64,000 nt of DNA from Schizochytrium sp. CCTCC M209059 (Eukaryota; Sar; Bigyra; Thraustochytrida; Thraustochytriidae): positions 742,942-806,941 of the forward strand of contig KN805376.1 of NCBI GenBank assembly GCA_000818945.1, given 5' to 3'. How positions within the stretch are numbered: the first letter of the stretch is position 1; the number at the start of each line of letters is the position of its first letter. Of the stretch, positions 9,426-20,214 are shown piece after piece. Below the pieces are notes generated by a model that made no database searches, was not told where the DNA came from, and was given only the letters and a program-made list of their open reading frames with translations. The position numbers and the translations under genes are program-made.

Positions 9426-10283
9426 GATGTGTTTTTATTTGTCGACTTTAATGCTCGTGCCAAACCCGGCCCTGATTGCGTACGCGTGGCACAAGAGAGA
9501 CACCAGCACCTCTTTTCCTTAGCGGATGACCCTCGGGTACACGCAAACGCACACTCGCATATACGTCTGCAATGCGCTCGAGCGTGGTGTTGCGCTTCTT
9601 TCGCCCGCCGAGCCCCTCAACCAAGGGGCGTATTCTGGAACTCAATGACTATCTGGGTCTTGTTTCTATAGTAAAAAAACCAGACCATGTGCATTGTAAA
9701 CAAGATAAAGTATACGTTTCGGTGCCGCACTCTCAAGCTGGGAAAAAACAGGCTCAAACTCCTTCCGCGCGTACCCCCCTCGGCCAAACGGTACTATCGT
9801 TTTTTTTTTAATTCGGCGCGATGGATGCTCGAGTGTCATTTCTTGGGGCTTACTTTGGCTTGGCCTAGGCCTAGGCCTAGTTTGGCTTTTCTGGAATCGA
9901 CTGGGCTTGGCTTGTTGTTTGTCATTTCTTGTCTTTCCAAAAAAGAAAAGAAGGAGGGAAGAGCAAAGAAAAGAGAAAGAAAGGGATAGAAGAGCGAAAC
10001 GAGGTTTAATCGGGGTTCGAGGACCTGGCTTAGAGCCCTCCGGCATTCTGCATGGGATGAACGAGAAGGTCACTCACTGTTCATTTGTCTCACTCCTGCT
10101 GCTCAAGATGCATTGTGATACAAAGGCTGCAGGAAAAGGCAAATGAACTTGTCTGATGTTATTATAATTGTTAGAGGAGAAAAAAAAAAAGAGAGAAGGT
10201 CAAGAAAAAAAAGGCCGAAACGATTACTTGAACTCAGCTCAGCCGGCTTGGGCTTCTATGAAAAATTATTGTACGTCAGTGTG
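9426..10283. other. intergenic region, no gene seen
   Basis: 858 bases between two genes both read leftward: upstream of the GAF gene and downstream of the ABC transporter. It has T- and A-runs (about 9799-9810 and 10180-10215) and a short palindromic run of three GGCCTA units at 9861-9882. Short frames here are interrupted and low in complexity. A fragment near 10010-10025 resembles a tRNA T-loop but has no cloverleaf around it. Confidence 0.5.
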
Positions 10284-13200
10284 CTAAGGAGCAGACTGAT
10301 TCCGGGAAAGATGCACAAAGACCTCCTCGAGTGTGGTGGCCGAAAGGCCAAAGTCAACAATGCCAAGTTCGGCTCGCGCACTTTCAATCTTTCGAATTGC
10401 TTCGGAAAGAACGATTTCGGCACGATCAATCTCAAAGTTAGAAGTACCAGCGATTTGCTCATTGCGCAACTTGGCCGAAGGAAAAACAGACGTGACAAAA
10501 GCGAGCACGCGCGCGTGAGCAGCGTCTGTCTTTTCGTTTGTCGTGATGGAACACGTGTATCCCTTTCCAAAACGCTGTTTGAGCTCCGCGGGCGTTCCGA
10601 TGCACTGCACGAGCCCATGCGACATGATGGCAACGCGGTCCGCGAGCAAATCGGCCTCCTCCATAGAGTGCGTGGTGAGAATGACGGCTTTGTCACCCTT
10701 GGCACGAGAAATAACCTGGATAAGCTGTTGTCGGGAAGCTGGATCGAGACCTGTGCTCGGTTCGTCGAGATAGACGACGAGAGGATCTGCGATGAGGGAA
10801 ATAGCCGTGGAAAGGCGACGCTTCATACCGCCCGAGTACTTTCCTGCGGGCCGCTTGCCAGCATATGCCAAGTTGACATCGATGAGGGCCTGTTTCACGG
10901 CTTGAGAGAGCTCTGTGCCGCGCAAACCCTTGAGACGGCCGTAGAATCGCAAATGTTCTGGACCGCTAAGTGATTCCCAAATAATGTCATGTTGAGGACA
11001 GACACCCATGCGCTGGTAGATTTTGTCCAAAGCCGTGCGGATCGAAAAACCTTGCACAACAGCATTGCCAGAGGTTGGGGGAAATAGCCCCGTCAGGCAA
11101 TTGATTGTGGTCGTCTTTCCGGCGCCGTTATGGCCCAAAAGTGCAAAGCATTCTTGCGCACGGATCGCCAAGGAGACGGATTTCACAGCGACCTTGTCTT
11201 TGTTGTATCGTTTGTGCAGACGTGCGACGCGGACAAGTTCATCCGCATCTTCGCGCACAGCGCGTTCATGCTCGGCCTTGACGTCTGCTGGAAGGGAAGC
11301 TTCGTCGATTCCAGGCGGCACGGGTTCCCCTGCAAGACCCTTTGACTCATCGACAGAAGACGGCCTCCAGAACGACTTGCGAAGAAAGAAGAGGGGGTGC
11401 TCTGGGACGCCGTAGCCAACGGCGAGGACCTTGTCGAAGTACCACAGCAGCGCGCCAAAAATGAAAATGTGCATCCACATGTAGATGATGCACCGACGTA
11501 CAGCGCCATCGGCAAAGGTTGCCCAGTTCGCCATCGTGATGGGTTCCTTGAAGGCCCCCGCAAGACCGAGCCAGAGTACAGCGCGGATCATGACGAGAGG
11601 CGGCACAAGCATGTACACAGTGAATGCGGACTCTGTGGAATTCGGATCCTCCGTCAGCGTCTGGATAAGACTTGCACCCGTGGTGTTGAGTATAAGCATG
11701 AAAAGAAAGACGCCAGCCGTGCTCGTACGCGATGACTTAAAAAAGACAGAGAGGAACATGGCAAAGATGACGAGAAGATTGCCCCATGAAAAGAGGAACC
11801 AGAAAATGACGCCAGAATCGTGCAATGCAAATGTCTGTACGTTTGCAGCAATGCCCATAATCCACATCATGGCCGCCATAAGCACGTACTGTGCAAAGTA
11901 AAAAATGTAGTTCACTGCCCAGTAAACACGCATACTGAGCCCCATCATCTTCATGATCATGCGCAGACGATTCTCTTTTTCGTAGACGACTAAGTTGACC
12001 ACAACAAACATGTGCGCCAGCAGCAGGTACGGAAACAGGGAGATGCCAATGAAGTCAAGGACCGAAAGCGCCAAGAAACCTTGGAGAAGGTCACATTTCA
12101 GTGTAGTTTCCGAGCCATTAAGCCATGCGTCCCGGTTACAGTAAAAGGCCTTCGGAAATGTCTCTGTGAGAAGCTGCACACCGTGACCGGTCGCCCGGCG
12201 CACAAAAGCATCGTCCATAGCGTTGACGAGGGCTTTCCAATTGCCATGTTTGGAATTAGAGGTGCCTGAATTGTTGTAAAACGCTGTGAAGTTGAGCGAG
12301 GTTGCCGTGCTTTCGTGGACTTCGTAAGCCTGCCAGTGGGCGTGATATTGGTGCTTAAAGTGTTCCGAGGCTGGCGGCAAGTACACGCTGGTGGCACGCA
12401 TTAGGTCTGTTTCGACGTGCTTGCCGCCCCATTGATCAAAGATGCCCTCTTTGCGCATGACATCCCCGGTGGCATAGGCTTGATCAAAGGAGAGTCCTCT
12501 AATGGCGTCGAAGTTCTGCGCAAAGGCACACAGGTTGGCAAAGGTACGAGTTGCGTTCAGTGCGTTGCCACTGGCATTCGCGTCTGCGGTGATGGCGTTT
12601 TCTGCACCAAGACTAAAGCCCGGCACATTGCACGAGCGACTGAGATAGGTAAGAGGGTCAATGCGCGTCGTGTAAATCTCGAGATATGCTGCCATGCCGG
12701 CAAAGCTAGTGGCAGCGCGCTGGGCAAAGTCTTGTACGTAGGACTGCATAAATGTATCGAGCCGAAGGTGTCCAAGCAGTTCGCTCTTTGTCGTTACTGC
12801 ATCGAGCGTCTCGATGCTACTTGCAAGGTCTGTGCCATCAAAGTGCGCCCAAAGTTTGGCGTCCGAGATGGCGAGACAGTCTTCGCGTTCCTTTTGCCAT
12901 GTGTAGATTTGGGTCATTTGCGCATCGGTTGGCACGATTGTATCCCCGTTCGCAGCGCGAGAACAAATACCAAGGCCAGAAATTTGGGTGCTCGTACCGT
13001 TGTTTGAGTCAACGTAGTCTGCAGCCGTCTGTAGTGCACGGATCTCGGTCTGACATGATGCTGCGGCGGTGCCAGCGAGGCCTTGGCAGGCTTCGCTTTC
13101 GTCAAAATGGTTCGCGTAGATAAGCTCGCAGGTATTGTTTCGCAAGAGGAAGTTGAGGTTCGCCCACCACTCCCAAAGCTCGGCGCTTGCTTCGCGTGTG

Positions 13201-16200
13201 GCGGTGCTCGCATTTACGTCGACCGCACGAGCCCCAAGCTGCGCCGTCCGCTGCGCGTCGGCAAAAATTGGCACATCCTTGTAAAGTGGGACTTCAAGGC
13301 CCGTGAAGCATCCGTCTGCACCGCAATTCGGGTTGATGCCGCCTCTTCGACCCGAGGTTGCAATTTCGCCGACTGAAGGTCGCAGCTGCGACGGAAAGCT
13401 GGTGGTAGCAAGATTTTCAATGCACTCGAGATCATAACCGACAGAGAGACACTCCTCTTTGGTGATAATGCCGGATCCGCACATGGCCTCCAGCTTGAAT
13501 GGCGTGAGCAAGGCGGCATCGAGGAGAAGCAAGAGGAGCATGATGAAGACGGGGAAAACCGTGATCATGCAACAGCTCGTCTTTTGCTTGCACTGATAGG
13601 TCATGGATTTGCGCAAGAGTGCGTTAAACTGAACTCTGACCCCCATATCACGAGCCTTGAATTCGCGCGTCCGATCCTGAACACTCTGCGCGCCTTGCGC
13701 GGTATTGTCGATAAAATGGTCACTTTGCGAAAGGTGGATGAAGACCTCTTCCAAGGTTGAGAGGCTGAGAGCGAGGTCGGCAATTCCAAGGTCCTTTTGG
13801 GATGATTCGAGCGCAGCCAAAAACTCGACAAGGACGTCTGGATTCTCGACACGGGGGAGCTGGGCCACAATGTGATTGTCTCCTGCGCTCAAGGTTGGAG
13901 CAGCGCCTCCGCTGGTCTCGATTTCGGTCCCCTGCGGAGCTTTGCTGCGCACCATGTCCTCGACTTTCGCGCGAGACGACCCGGAATTGAGCAGCAGCGA
14001 GAGACGGTAGCCCCGGCCATACTTGGACTTGAGACGGAGACTTGTTCCCAAAGCCTGCATGCGACCCTTACTCATGACGCCAATGCGGTCTCCGAGGATA
14101 TCAGCTTCTTCCATGGAATGTGTGGTGAGGATGATGACGCGACCTTTCTTGGCCTGATTGATCATGTCCCATACTTCGCGACGCGTTTCGACGTCCATGC
14201 CCGTGGTCGGTTCGTCGAGTGTCACAAGTTTAGGATCACCGATGAGCGCGATGGCAATCGAGAGCCGTCGCTTCATGCCGCCACTAAAGGCTGCCGAAGG
14301 GCTGTCCGCAGCACTTGTGAGCGAGGTTTGTTCGAGACGAAGCGCGATCTCGTTTTCAATTTGATCCTGAGGCATGCCCTTGATGACAGCAAAGAGACGC
14401 AAATGCTCTCGCGCCGTCAACTTGTCCCAGAGAATGTCGTGTTGGGGGCATACGCCCATAAACTTGCGGATCTCTCCCATGTCGTGCACGACAGAACGCC
14501 CAAAGACGGAGATGTCGCCTGAGGTTACATCTGCGTTGCCCGCAAGCATGCGCAAGGTGGTGGTCTTTCCTGCGCCGTTGTGCCCAAGGAGAACAAAGCA
14601 TGAGTTTGCGTCAATGCCGAGATCGATGCCGCGAACGGCATGGAAATCGGCTTCGAAGATGCCTCCGCGAAAGGTTTTGCGAAGGTGGTCAAATAGAATT
14701 GCAATTTCGCGCCCTCCAAAGTCGCGTGAGCGCACCGCGATGGTCTCGTCTGCTACATCTTGGTCTGTGTCTGGTTCGATGTCTTTCGCAGCGATCTCGC
14801 GAGTGGCGGCGTCTGCTTTTTGTGTTTGCGGCGTGACTTGAGCGCGGCGCGGAGAAGGTCGAACCGGTATCCAGAAGGAAGGTTTGAGGAAGAAGATGAA
14901 GGAGTCGCGCTTGCCATATTCGTTGGGAATCACGTGGTCCAGGTACCATGCTGCAAAGGTGAGAACGAGAAATCCACGGACGAGGGCTCCAAAGGAGTCC
15001 TGAAGAGTCCAAACAGCACTCTCACCATCGTCATTGGGTGGGAGGATGTTGAGCATGCGGTCTCCCCAGGCAAGACCTAAGTTAGAGGATCCAGAACTTT
15101 CAGCGATCATCTTGTCAAGAACGTGGAAGAAGGAGAAGATAGGCAGCAGGCTCATGATCATGCGTGCTGTGTCATCTGCCGGATCGCCAGTCTGCATGAG
15201 CAGCGGGACCATGACTGGGGCCGCGATGAATGTGAGAATGAAGATGGCTATGCCCATGAGTCTTGCGTTGGAGGTATTGCGCGTCAACGTAGAAAAGAGA
15301 AAGGCAAGCGAGGTAAAGGACATGGAGGAGAGCCAAAAGAAAACGAGCAAAAGGCTTGTCGCAGTCTCGGTGAAGAGCTCGAGGCCGAACATTGTACCAA
15401 AGGTCACAAGTAAGAGGACCATGAGCGTATTGACAAAAGTATTGACGAGGAACCAAGAGGTCCAGTATGCTGTGTAGGTCATGCCCATTTGCTTCATGGC
15501 CTCGACGAGATGAAGCTCTTTTTCCTCAACGATGAGCGTAAGCTGGATGACATAGTTGAAGCTGACTGCAATGTAGAGAAATGAAGGCCCAAAGGAGGCG
15601 ACAACATCAAAATTTGAGGCCATGTCAGGATGTGGAAAGTCCGAGAAGGATGCTCGGATATCCGCCTCCTCGGCGCCAAAGTGAGATGCAAGGGCCGCGT
15701 CAATTGCGGTCTGCATGGGAATGGCCACCTCGGCATAGGGGTTGTCGCATCCCCAGGTGCCAATGGCTGCGCAGTGCTTGGTTTCGTTGACTTGTAACAC
15801 GTACGTAAAGACATCGTGGTCGTCCCAAGTTTCGATGCTGGTCCAATCCTCAACATTTGTAAAGTAGACAGCGGCCAGAGTTTGGTTTTGATGTGCAAGA
15901 ATCCATGACTTGAGCTCTTCAGCAGCGTCAAAGCGCCTCGTGCGAGCTTTGTCAACGTCGAGGCGCGAGCGGACAGTGTCCATGACAAGTTCGAACTCAT
16001 CGAGTGCGTCGCTGGAGACTTGGTATTCAGTGGCATAAACAAAATCGTAGCAGTCGACAGGAGCGACACAGTGTCGCATCGTTGAAGCGTCAACGACGCT
16101 CGGACGCAGCGTCTCCACTAAGTACTGGTCTTGCTCATTAAGACGCGTCACGGCGTTGTCCATGATGAGCAGCAGTAAGAGAAAAAAGACACCGATCCCA

Positions 16201-16313
16201 AGCTGCGTGGCTGTAGCCACTTTGTTCCTCCATTGTAAGATGGCATTCTTTTTCACCAGGACGCTCACCTGGCGAGCGAACTCGCGCGCGTACGCTTGCA
16301 TTTCCTGCATCAT
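10284..16313 (-). CDS. full-size ABCA-type ABC transporter
   Basis: 2009 residues from the ATG at 16313; the frame extends eight codons further only to a GTG. The order is TMD1-NBD1-TMD2-NBD2, the full-size ABCA arrangement. The N-terminal cytosolic segment (FARQVSVLVKKNAILQWRNK) leads into TM1, a large lumenal/extracellular loop and a helix cluster to about residue 460. NBD1 (~550-770) has Walker A GHNGAGKTT, signature FSGGMKRRLSIA and Walker B TLDEPTTGMD. TMD2 begins near 905 with another large loop (~925-1370). NBD2 (~1690-1910) repeats GHNGAGKTT, YSGGMKRRLSTA and YLDEPSTGLD. TTLEEVF motifs follow each NBD, as usual in ABCA proteins. Both ATP sites look intact. ABCA proteins usually move lipids across membranes; the substrate cannot be read from sequence. 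Confidence 0.95.
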   Translation of the reverse strand: MMQEMQAYAREFARQVSVLVKKNAILQWRNKVATATQLGIGVFFLLLLLIMDNAVTRLNEQDQYLVETLRPSVVDASTMRHCVAPVDCYDFVYATEYQVSSDALDEFELVMDTVRSRLDVDKARTRRFDAAEELKSWILAHQNQTLAAVYFTNVEDWTSIETWDDHDVFTYVLQVNETKHCAAIGTWGCDNPYAEVAIPMQTAIDAALASHFGAEEADIRASFSDFPHPDMASNFDVVASFGPSFLYIAVSFNYVIQLTLIVEEKELHLVEAMKQMGMTYTAYWTSWFLVNTFVNTLMVLLLVTFGTMFGLELFTETATSLLLVFFWLSSMSFTSLAFLFSTLTRNTSNARLMGIAIFILTFIAAPVMVPLLMQTGDPADDTARMIMSLLPIFSFFHVLDKMIAESSGSSNLGLAWGDRMLNILPPNDDGESAVWTLQDSFGALVRGFLVLTFAAWYLDHVIPNEYGKRDSFIFFLKPSFWIPVRPSPRRAQVTPQTQKADAATREIAAKDIEPDTDQDVADETIAVRSRDFGGREIAILFDHLRKTFRGGIFEADFHAVRGIDLGIDANSCFVLLGHNGAGKTTTLRMLAGNADVTSGDISVFGRSVVHDMGEIRKFMGVCPQHDILWDKLTAREHLRLFAVIKGMPQDQIENEIALRLEQTSLTSAADSPSAAFSGGMKRRLSIAIALIGDPKLVTLDEPTTGMDVETRREVWDMINQAKKGRVIILTTHSMEEADILGDRIGVMSKGRMQALGTSLRLKSKYGRGYRLSLLLNSGSSRAKVEDMVRSKAPQGTEIETSGGAAPTLSAGDNHIVAQLPRVENPDVLVEFLAALESSQKDLGIADLALSLSTLEEVFIHLSQSDHFIDNTAQGAQSVQDRTREFKARDMGVRVQFNALLRKSMTYQCKQKTSCCMITVFPVFIMLLLLLLDAALLTPFKLEAMCGSGIITKEECLSVGYDLECIENLATTSFPSQLRPSVGEIATSGRRGGINPNCGADGCFTGLEVPLYKDVPIFADAQRTAQLGARAVDVNASTATREASAELWEWWANLNFLLRNNTCELIYANHFDESEACQGLAGTAAASCQTEIRALQTAADYVDSNNGTSTQISGLGICSRAANGDTIVPTDAQMTQIYTWQKEREDCLAISDAKLWAHFDGTDLASSIETLDAVTTKSELLGHLRLDTFMQSYVQDFAQRAATSFAGMAAYLEIYTTRIDPLTYLSRSCNVPGFSLGAENAITADANASGNALNATRTFANLCAFAQNFDAIRGLSFDQAYATGDVMRKEGIFDQWGGKHVETDLMRATSVYLPPASEHFKHQYHAHWQAYEVHESTATSLNFTAFYNNSGTSNSKHGNWKALVNAMDDAFVRRATGHGVQLLTETFPKAFYCNRDAWLNGSETTLKCDLLQGFLALSVLDFIGISLFPYLLLAHMFVVVNLVVYEKENRLRMIMKMMGLSMRVYWAVNYIFYFAQYVLMAAMMWIMGIAANVQTFALHDSGVIFWFLFSWGNLLVIFAMFLSVFFKSSRTSTAGVFLFMLILNTTGASLIQTLTEDPNSTESAFTVYMLVPPLVMIRAVLWLGLAGAFKEPITMANWATFADGAVRRCIIYMWMHIFIFGALLWYFDKVLAVGYGVPEHPLFFLRKSFWRPSSVDESKGLAGEPVPPGIDEASLPADVKAEHERAVREDADELVRVARLHKRYNKDKVAVKSVSLAIRAQECFALLGHNGAGKTTTINCLTGLFPPTSGNAVVQGFSIRTALDKIYQRMGVCPQHDIIWESLSGPEHLRFYGRLKGLRGTELSQAVKQALIDVNLAYAGKRPAGKYSGGMKRRLSTAISLIADPLVVYLDEPSTGLDPASRQQLIQVISRAKGDKAVILTTHSMEEADLLADRVAIMSHGLVQCIGTPAELKQRFGKGYTCSITTNEKTDAAHARVLAFVTSVFPSAKLRNEQIAGTSNFEIDRAEIVLSEAIRKIESARAELGIVDFGLSATTLEEVFVHLSRNQSAP

Positions 16314-16967
16314 GATTGCGTTTTGTCCCAGGCCCACAAGGCAGTGTGAATCCGGTCCGAGACTCTCACCATTTGACCGTTATGGCCACGATGAAATTCC
16401 CTGCCGGTCACTTCAAACGTCAATTTCTTTAAGCCTTAGCTTCTATCAGGGGATAGCTAGCCATAGACGCGATTGCCTCATATGTTTATGTGTCGCACGG
16501 GAGTCGCTGGGCCCTTGTCAATAACTGACAGAGTGCCTCATGACACTGCACACGGAGTTGCCACGGATGCTTCTTTATTCATTGTCAGTTTCCTCCTCAC
16601 CGACATCATGACCAAATAAATAGAAAGGGGGGAGAGGGGGTTAGGGAAGGGTTGTCAATGTGTACAGCGGTTACTGCAGCTGCATGCAAACTCGTGGCTT
16701 CCTACTTGACCGACCACATGGAGGGGAACCGTTTCCTTAGAAGCAGATTACGACCAGTTACACCGTCAAATTTCTAGTGCCTTAGGCTCAGGCCAGGCTT
16801 GACTGAGAGCACGTGGCTGAGAAGTGTAAACACCCGAGAGCCTCGCTTACTATAGTTCAGTTGATCGGTCGAGCGAGCGATCGAATGAGCCACGAGAGCT
16901 CTCTAATACGAGATTGAATAAAAGAAAAAGGCAAGAAAACGTTTTTTATTATTTTATTTTCAAAAAA
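16314..16967. other. intergenic region, no gene seen
   Basis: About 650 bases upstream of the ABCA gene and downstream of the Crooked-neck gene. It includes a purine-rich stretch at 16615-16650 and an AT-rich end at 16940-16967 that probably belongs to the Crooked-neck 3' UTR. No coding potential is supported. Confidence 0.5.
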
Positions 16968-19094
16968 TTACACATCGTCGAGATCAATTTCGTTGGCATC
17001 GTCGGTTTTCTGACGCTTGCTTTGCATCCATGCTCTGGCCTTTTGTAGGAGGGCAAGACCTTTTTGAGGATCGTCGGGAAAAACATAATCAATGTACTCT
17101 TCAACGCCGCCGTCCTCATCCATTTCACGACGCCGCTTAAGCTGTCTGGGTTGCATGGCTTGAACCTTTGCAACCATGGCAGCGTCGCCAAGCTTTCGCT
17201 CTGTATCGAGCCACGAACGCAAGAGAAGCGCGCGGTCTTCCTTGATGTCAATGTCGTCGGGAGCGTCTGCTTGACGAGCCTTGAGCTTATCATAGGCACG
17301 CTGAAAGACGTTGCGCCCGGCTTGAGGATCGGAGCGGTTGTGGAAGGCCTCGAATTTGGCAAAAGATATCCATACCTTGACATGATCGGTGCGCTCAAGG
17401 AGTCGCTCGTAGAGTTTGCGAGCATTTGCGCGAGACTTTGTCGAATCGATTTTGATCTCAAAGTCAATGTAACGTTTCCAGAGCGTCTCAGGCATGTCGA
17501 GCACGGGCTGGTTGATGGCTAGTTCGAATATGGCGCGACTGCGGCGCGTCTCCCCGACGCTATGTTCGAGCGCGGCGTAGCGTTCCCAAACGAGGCAGTT
17601 TTGCGGTGCAAATTCGAGGTACTTTTCATAAATGGAGCGGCAACGGTCAACGTTGCCGAGCTGTAGCTCGAGGTTGAGGTACATTTTGAAGATTTTGTCG
17701 CGCGGGCAGCGACCAATGGCTTCGCCGAGGAGCTTTCGCGCAGCGGTAAGATCTTTGTCGCGGATCTCGAGCTGCGCCGCCAAGATCCAAATCTTGCTAA
17801 AGGTGAAGATCTTGTGCGGAATGCAATCCAGACAGCGACGGTACACCGCGCGTGCGCGAGCCAGATCTTCCATGTGCATTTCCTCGAAGATGGCGTAATT
17901 GATCCAGAGGTAAATGTATCTCTTCCACATGCGCTTGTCAGACTGAGAAGGAGGCACAGAAGCAACTGCGCGATCAAAGGTTGCGCGCACGCGATCGCGC
18001 GCGGCGCCGAGACGTTTGCGCGCAAATGTCTTGTCCTGATCCGTGAGGAAGGAACGCGCCGCAAGAGCGTGTACCTCGGCGACTGCCTGTGCCTGCTCCA
18101 TGCGCGTCCAGTCGAACCAGACATCGTAGGCGTAAGGCTTCGACTTGACGGCAGCCTCATACTGGTCGCGACGCTTTTCGACCAGGACGGCTTCGATGGC
18201 ATCGCTGTCACCGTGCTGGCGCTCAAAGGCGGCGTAGGCCTCGTAGACTTGCCTCGATTCCGACTTGGGCAAGAGCTCGAGGGCCTGCTTGTAGATTGCA
18301 CGCGCACGCTCAAACTCTTTGCAACGCTCCTCGAATTGTGCAAAGGCCAAAAAGAGGGACGGGCGTTTCGCCTCGGCGGGATCGAGCTCCTCGAAAGCGC
18401 GTTCGAGGACGTGGCGCGCCAGCGCGAGCTGCGCATTCCGCTCTTCCCACCGGCTGTAGCGAATGTAGGTTTTGGCTAACGGGTGGCAACCGCAGGTGCG
18501 CTCCATAACGTCGCGTGCCTTTGCGACTTCGCCGTGGCGCATTTCAAAGTTTGCGTAGGCCGACCATGCTTCTACGTCTGGCACCCATTGCATCCAGCGC
18601 TCAAAGACGAGGCGAGCGAGGTCAATTTCGCGAAGTGACTCCTCAAAAAGAACATACTTTGTCCAGAGCTGGTTCATGCGGGGCAGATGGCTGACGGCGC
18701 GCCCGAGCACATTACGCGCAGAATTTACGAATCCATTGCGAATTTCAAAGTCCGCGTAGAAAATCCAGAGCTTGGGATCGCGATTGTGGCCTTCGACTGC
18801 GCGCTCCAGCACGGATCGCGCGTGGCGATAGTTCATTTGCGATTCTTCCCATTTGGCATATTTCGTGAAATGTGAGAGATTGACCATGGAGTGACGCAGT
18901 GCATCTTCGAAAGCCCTTCGCTTCTCCGCCTGGAGCATGCGCAGCTCCTCCTCATCGTGGATGCGCGTGCTCACGCGCAGCTCGCGGAGCTTTTTCTCGT
19001 CGTCCACGAGATGTTCCCTTGCGGCGCGGACGAGCTGCTCCGCCGTCACCTGCACCTGCGCGGGCGCGCGGTTCTTCACCTGGCGTTCCTCCAT
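16968..19094 (-). CDS. CRNKL1: Crooked-neck/Clf1 HAT-repeat splicing factor
   Basis: 708 residues from the ATG at 19094. I chose this start because the protein then begins MEERQVKNRAPAQVQVTAEQ, the conserved N-terminus of Crooked-neck proteins. The 65-residue upstream extension is Leu-Ala-Cys repeats and polyglycine read from a CAAG microsatellite and a GC run. The rest is an array of HAT half-TPR repeats with the expected Trp/Tyr/Glu pattern, such as FTKYAKWEESQ, LWIFYADFEIRNG, LWTKYVLFEE and VWISFAKFE. Clf1/CRNKL1 is a scaffold of the Prp19-associated (NTC) complex, working in the nucleus during spliceosome activation. Its presence shows that splicing matters in this organism although almost every gene in the window reads as one exon. 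Confidence 0.95.
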   Translation of the reverse strand: MEERQVKNRAPAQVQVTAEQLVRAAREHLVDDEKKLRELRVSTRIHDEEELRMLQAEKRRAFEDALRHSMVNLSHFTKYAKWEESQMNYRHARSVLERAVEGHNRDPKLWIFYADFEIRNGFVNSARNVLGRAVSHLPRMNQLWTKYVLFEESLREIDLARLVFERWMQWVPDVEAWSAYANFEMRHGEVAKARDVMERTCGCHPLAKTYIRYSRWEERNAQLALARHVLERAFEELDPAEAKRPSLFLAFAQFEERCKEFERARAIYKQALELLPKSESRQVYEAYAAFERQHGDSDAIEAVLVEKRRDQYEAAVKSKPYAYDVWFDWTRMEQAQAVAEVHALAARSFLTDQDKTFARKRLGAARDRVRATFDRAVASVPPSQSDKRMWKRYIYLWINYAIFEEMHMEDLARARAVYRRCLDCIPHKIFTFSKIWILAAQLEIRDKDLTAARKLLGEAIGRCPRDKIFKMYLNLELQLGNVDRCRSIYEKYLEFAPQNCLVWERYAALEHSVGETRRSRAIFELAINQPVLDMPETLWKRYIDFEIKIDSTKSRANARKLYERLLERTDHVKVWISFAKFEAFHNRSDPQAGRNVFQRAYDKLKARQADAPDDIDIKEDRALLLRSWLDTERKLGDAAMVAKVQAMQPRQLKRRREMDEDGGVEEYIDYVFPDDPQKGLALLQKARAWMQSKRQKTDDANEIDLDDV

Positions 19095-19130
19095 CCTGCC
19101 GTTCTCTCTCGCCGCCGCCTCCTCCCCGCG

Positions 19131-19171
<41 letters not shown>

Positions 19172-19977
19172 CGCCGCGCCGGTCTGGCTGGCTGGCAAAG
19201 GCCAACACGTTTTGGTTTTGACCGCTGGCGAGCGAGTGAGCAAGCAAGCAAGCAAGCAAGCAAGCAAGTAAGCAGGCAGATTTTCCCAACGCTTATGTTT
19301 TCTCCCCCCCTGCACGGCGTGGCGCGGCGTGAGCAGCCAAGTCAGCCGTAGCAAAGCTTCTTCTGCTGCCAATTCTTCGCTGGTCCAAGGCCTCCGCGTC
19401 GGCGATGGCTCCCAAACATCTCGCCGACGGCATGCCCTCCGCAGGCGGGTCGCCAGGGCCGGCTCCCGAATCGCGTTGCGCAGGATCCAGACGTGCGACC
19501 CTGGGAGCCACTTTTTCTTTTCCTCCTTCTTCTTCTTTCCTCCTGGACTCGGTCGCGACTCGACAAACAAACAAGCAAGCAAACAAACAAACAAACAAAC
19601 AAACAAACAAACAAGCAAACAATCAAAGACGCTCCGCCACGCGAACGGAGGGAGAGCCCACGCAAGCGCAGCGCGCGCGGGGCCGAGCAAGAGCGCGCGC
19701 GCGAGCGCGGGGAGGACGCCGCGGCGCCAGGAGTTCCTCTCTCCCGCGGCTGCGCGGCCGGCCGGTCGATCGGCGCGACCGGAGTTCGTCCAGGACCGGG
19801 CGGGGTCCTTGGACGTGCGTGACCCAGCCGCGGACCGCGAGCGAGCAAGCAAGCGAGCGGTCGCCCGCGCGCCCAGCGTGCGGAGGGAGGCGGCACGCGC
19901 GAGGGCGAGGGTCAGGCTCGCGCGACTCTGCGGCGTGCAGCGGACGATTCGCCTCTTTATCTACGGTAAAGAGTAGA
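19095..19977. other. GC-rich divergent upstream region with CAAG and CAAA microsatellites
   Basis: GC-rich sequence between the Crooked-neck start and the small rightward gene. It contains a (CCG)n-type run at 19137-19180, (CAAG)n at 19241-19270 and a (CAAA)n tract with CAAG variants at 19563-19627. Open frames here are low in complexity on both strands. It is likely a shared promoter and 5' UTR region. Confidence 0.6.
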
Positions 19978-20214
19978 ATGGCGCCCCAGGAGGCACCAAG
20001 CTGTGGCGGCGCAGGGGCCGGCGGCGGTGGCGAACAGCAAGATTCGCAGCAGCAGGGCCATCCTTCGCAGCAGCAGCAGCAGCAGCAGCAACAGCAGAGC
20101 CAGGAGGGCGAAGTCCACGATATCTTTGGCGATGTGAACTTGGGCGCCGCAATGCTCTTCCTCATGCTTTTGCATTTGCTCAAGTATACAATGCAGGATC
20201 CATGCTCGTGTTGA
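19978..20214 (+). CDS. small predicted single-pass membrane protein
   Basis: 78 residues from the ATG at 19978, preceded closely by TAG in another frame. The N-terminal half is Gly/Gln-rich with a run of about ten glutamines. The C-terminal half is distinct: EVHDIFGDVNLGAAMLFLML continues into HLLKYTMQDPCSC, which looks like a short amphipathic segment, one hydrophobic helix and a cysteine tail. I do not recognise the family. The abrupt change from low complexity to an orderly hydrophobic C-terminus is what makes this more than a random frame. Upstream in-frame sequence is microsatellite-derived and was excluded. Confidence 0.4.
   Translation: MAPQEAPSCGGAGAGGGGEQQDSQQQGHPSQQQQQQQQQQSQEGEVHDIFGDVNLGAAMLFLMLLHLLKYTMQDPCSC

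Noticed and set aside
9990..10060. tRNA-like T-loop GGGGTTCGAGGACC
   Set aside because: No acceptor, D or anticodon stems can be formed around it on either strand.
19095..19289. N-terminal extension of Crooked-neck with Leu-Ala-Cys repeats resembling a signal peptide
   Set aside because: It is translated from a CAAG microsatellite and a polyglycine GC run; the conserved family start is at 19094.
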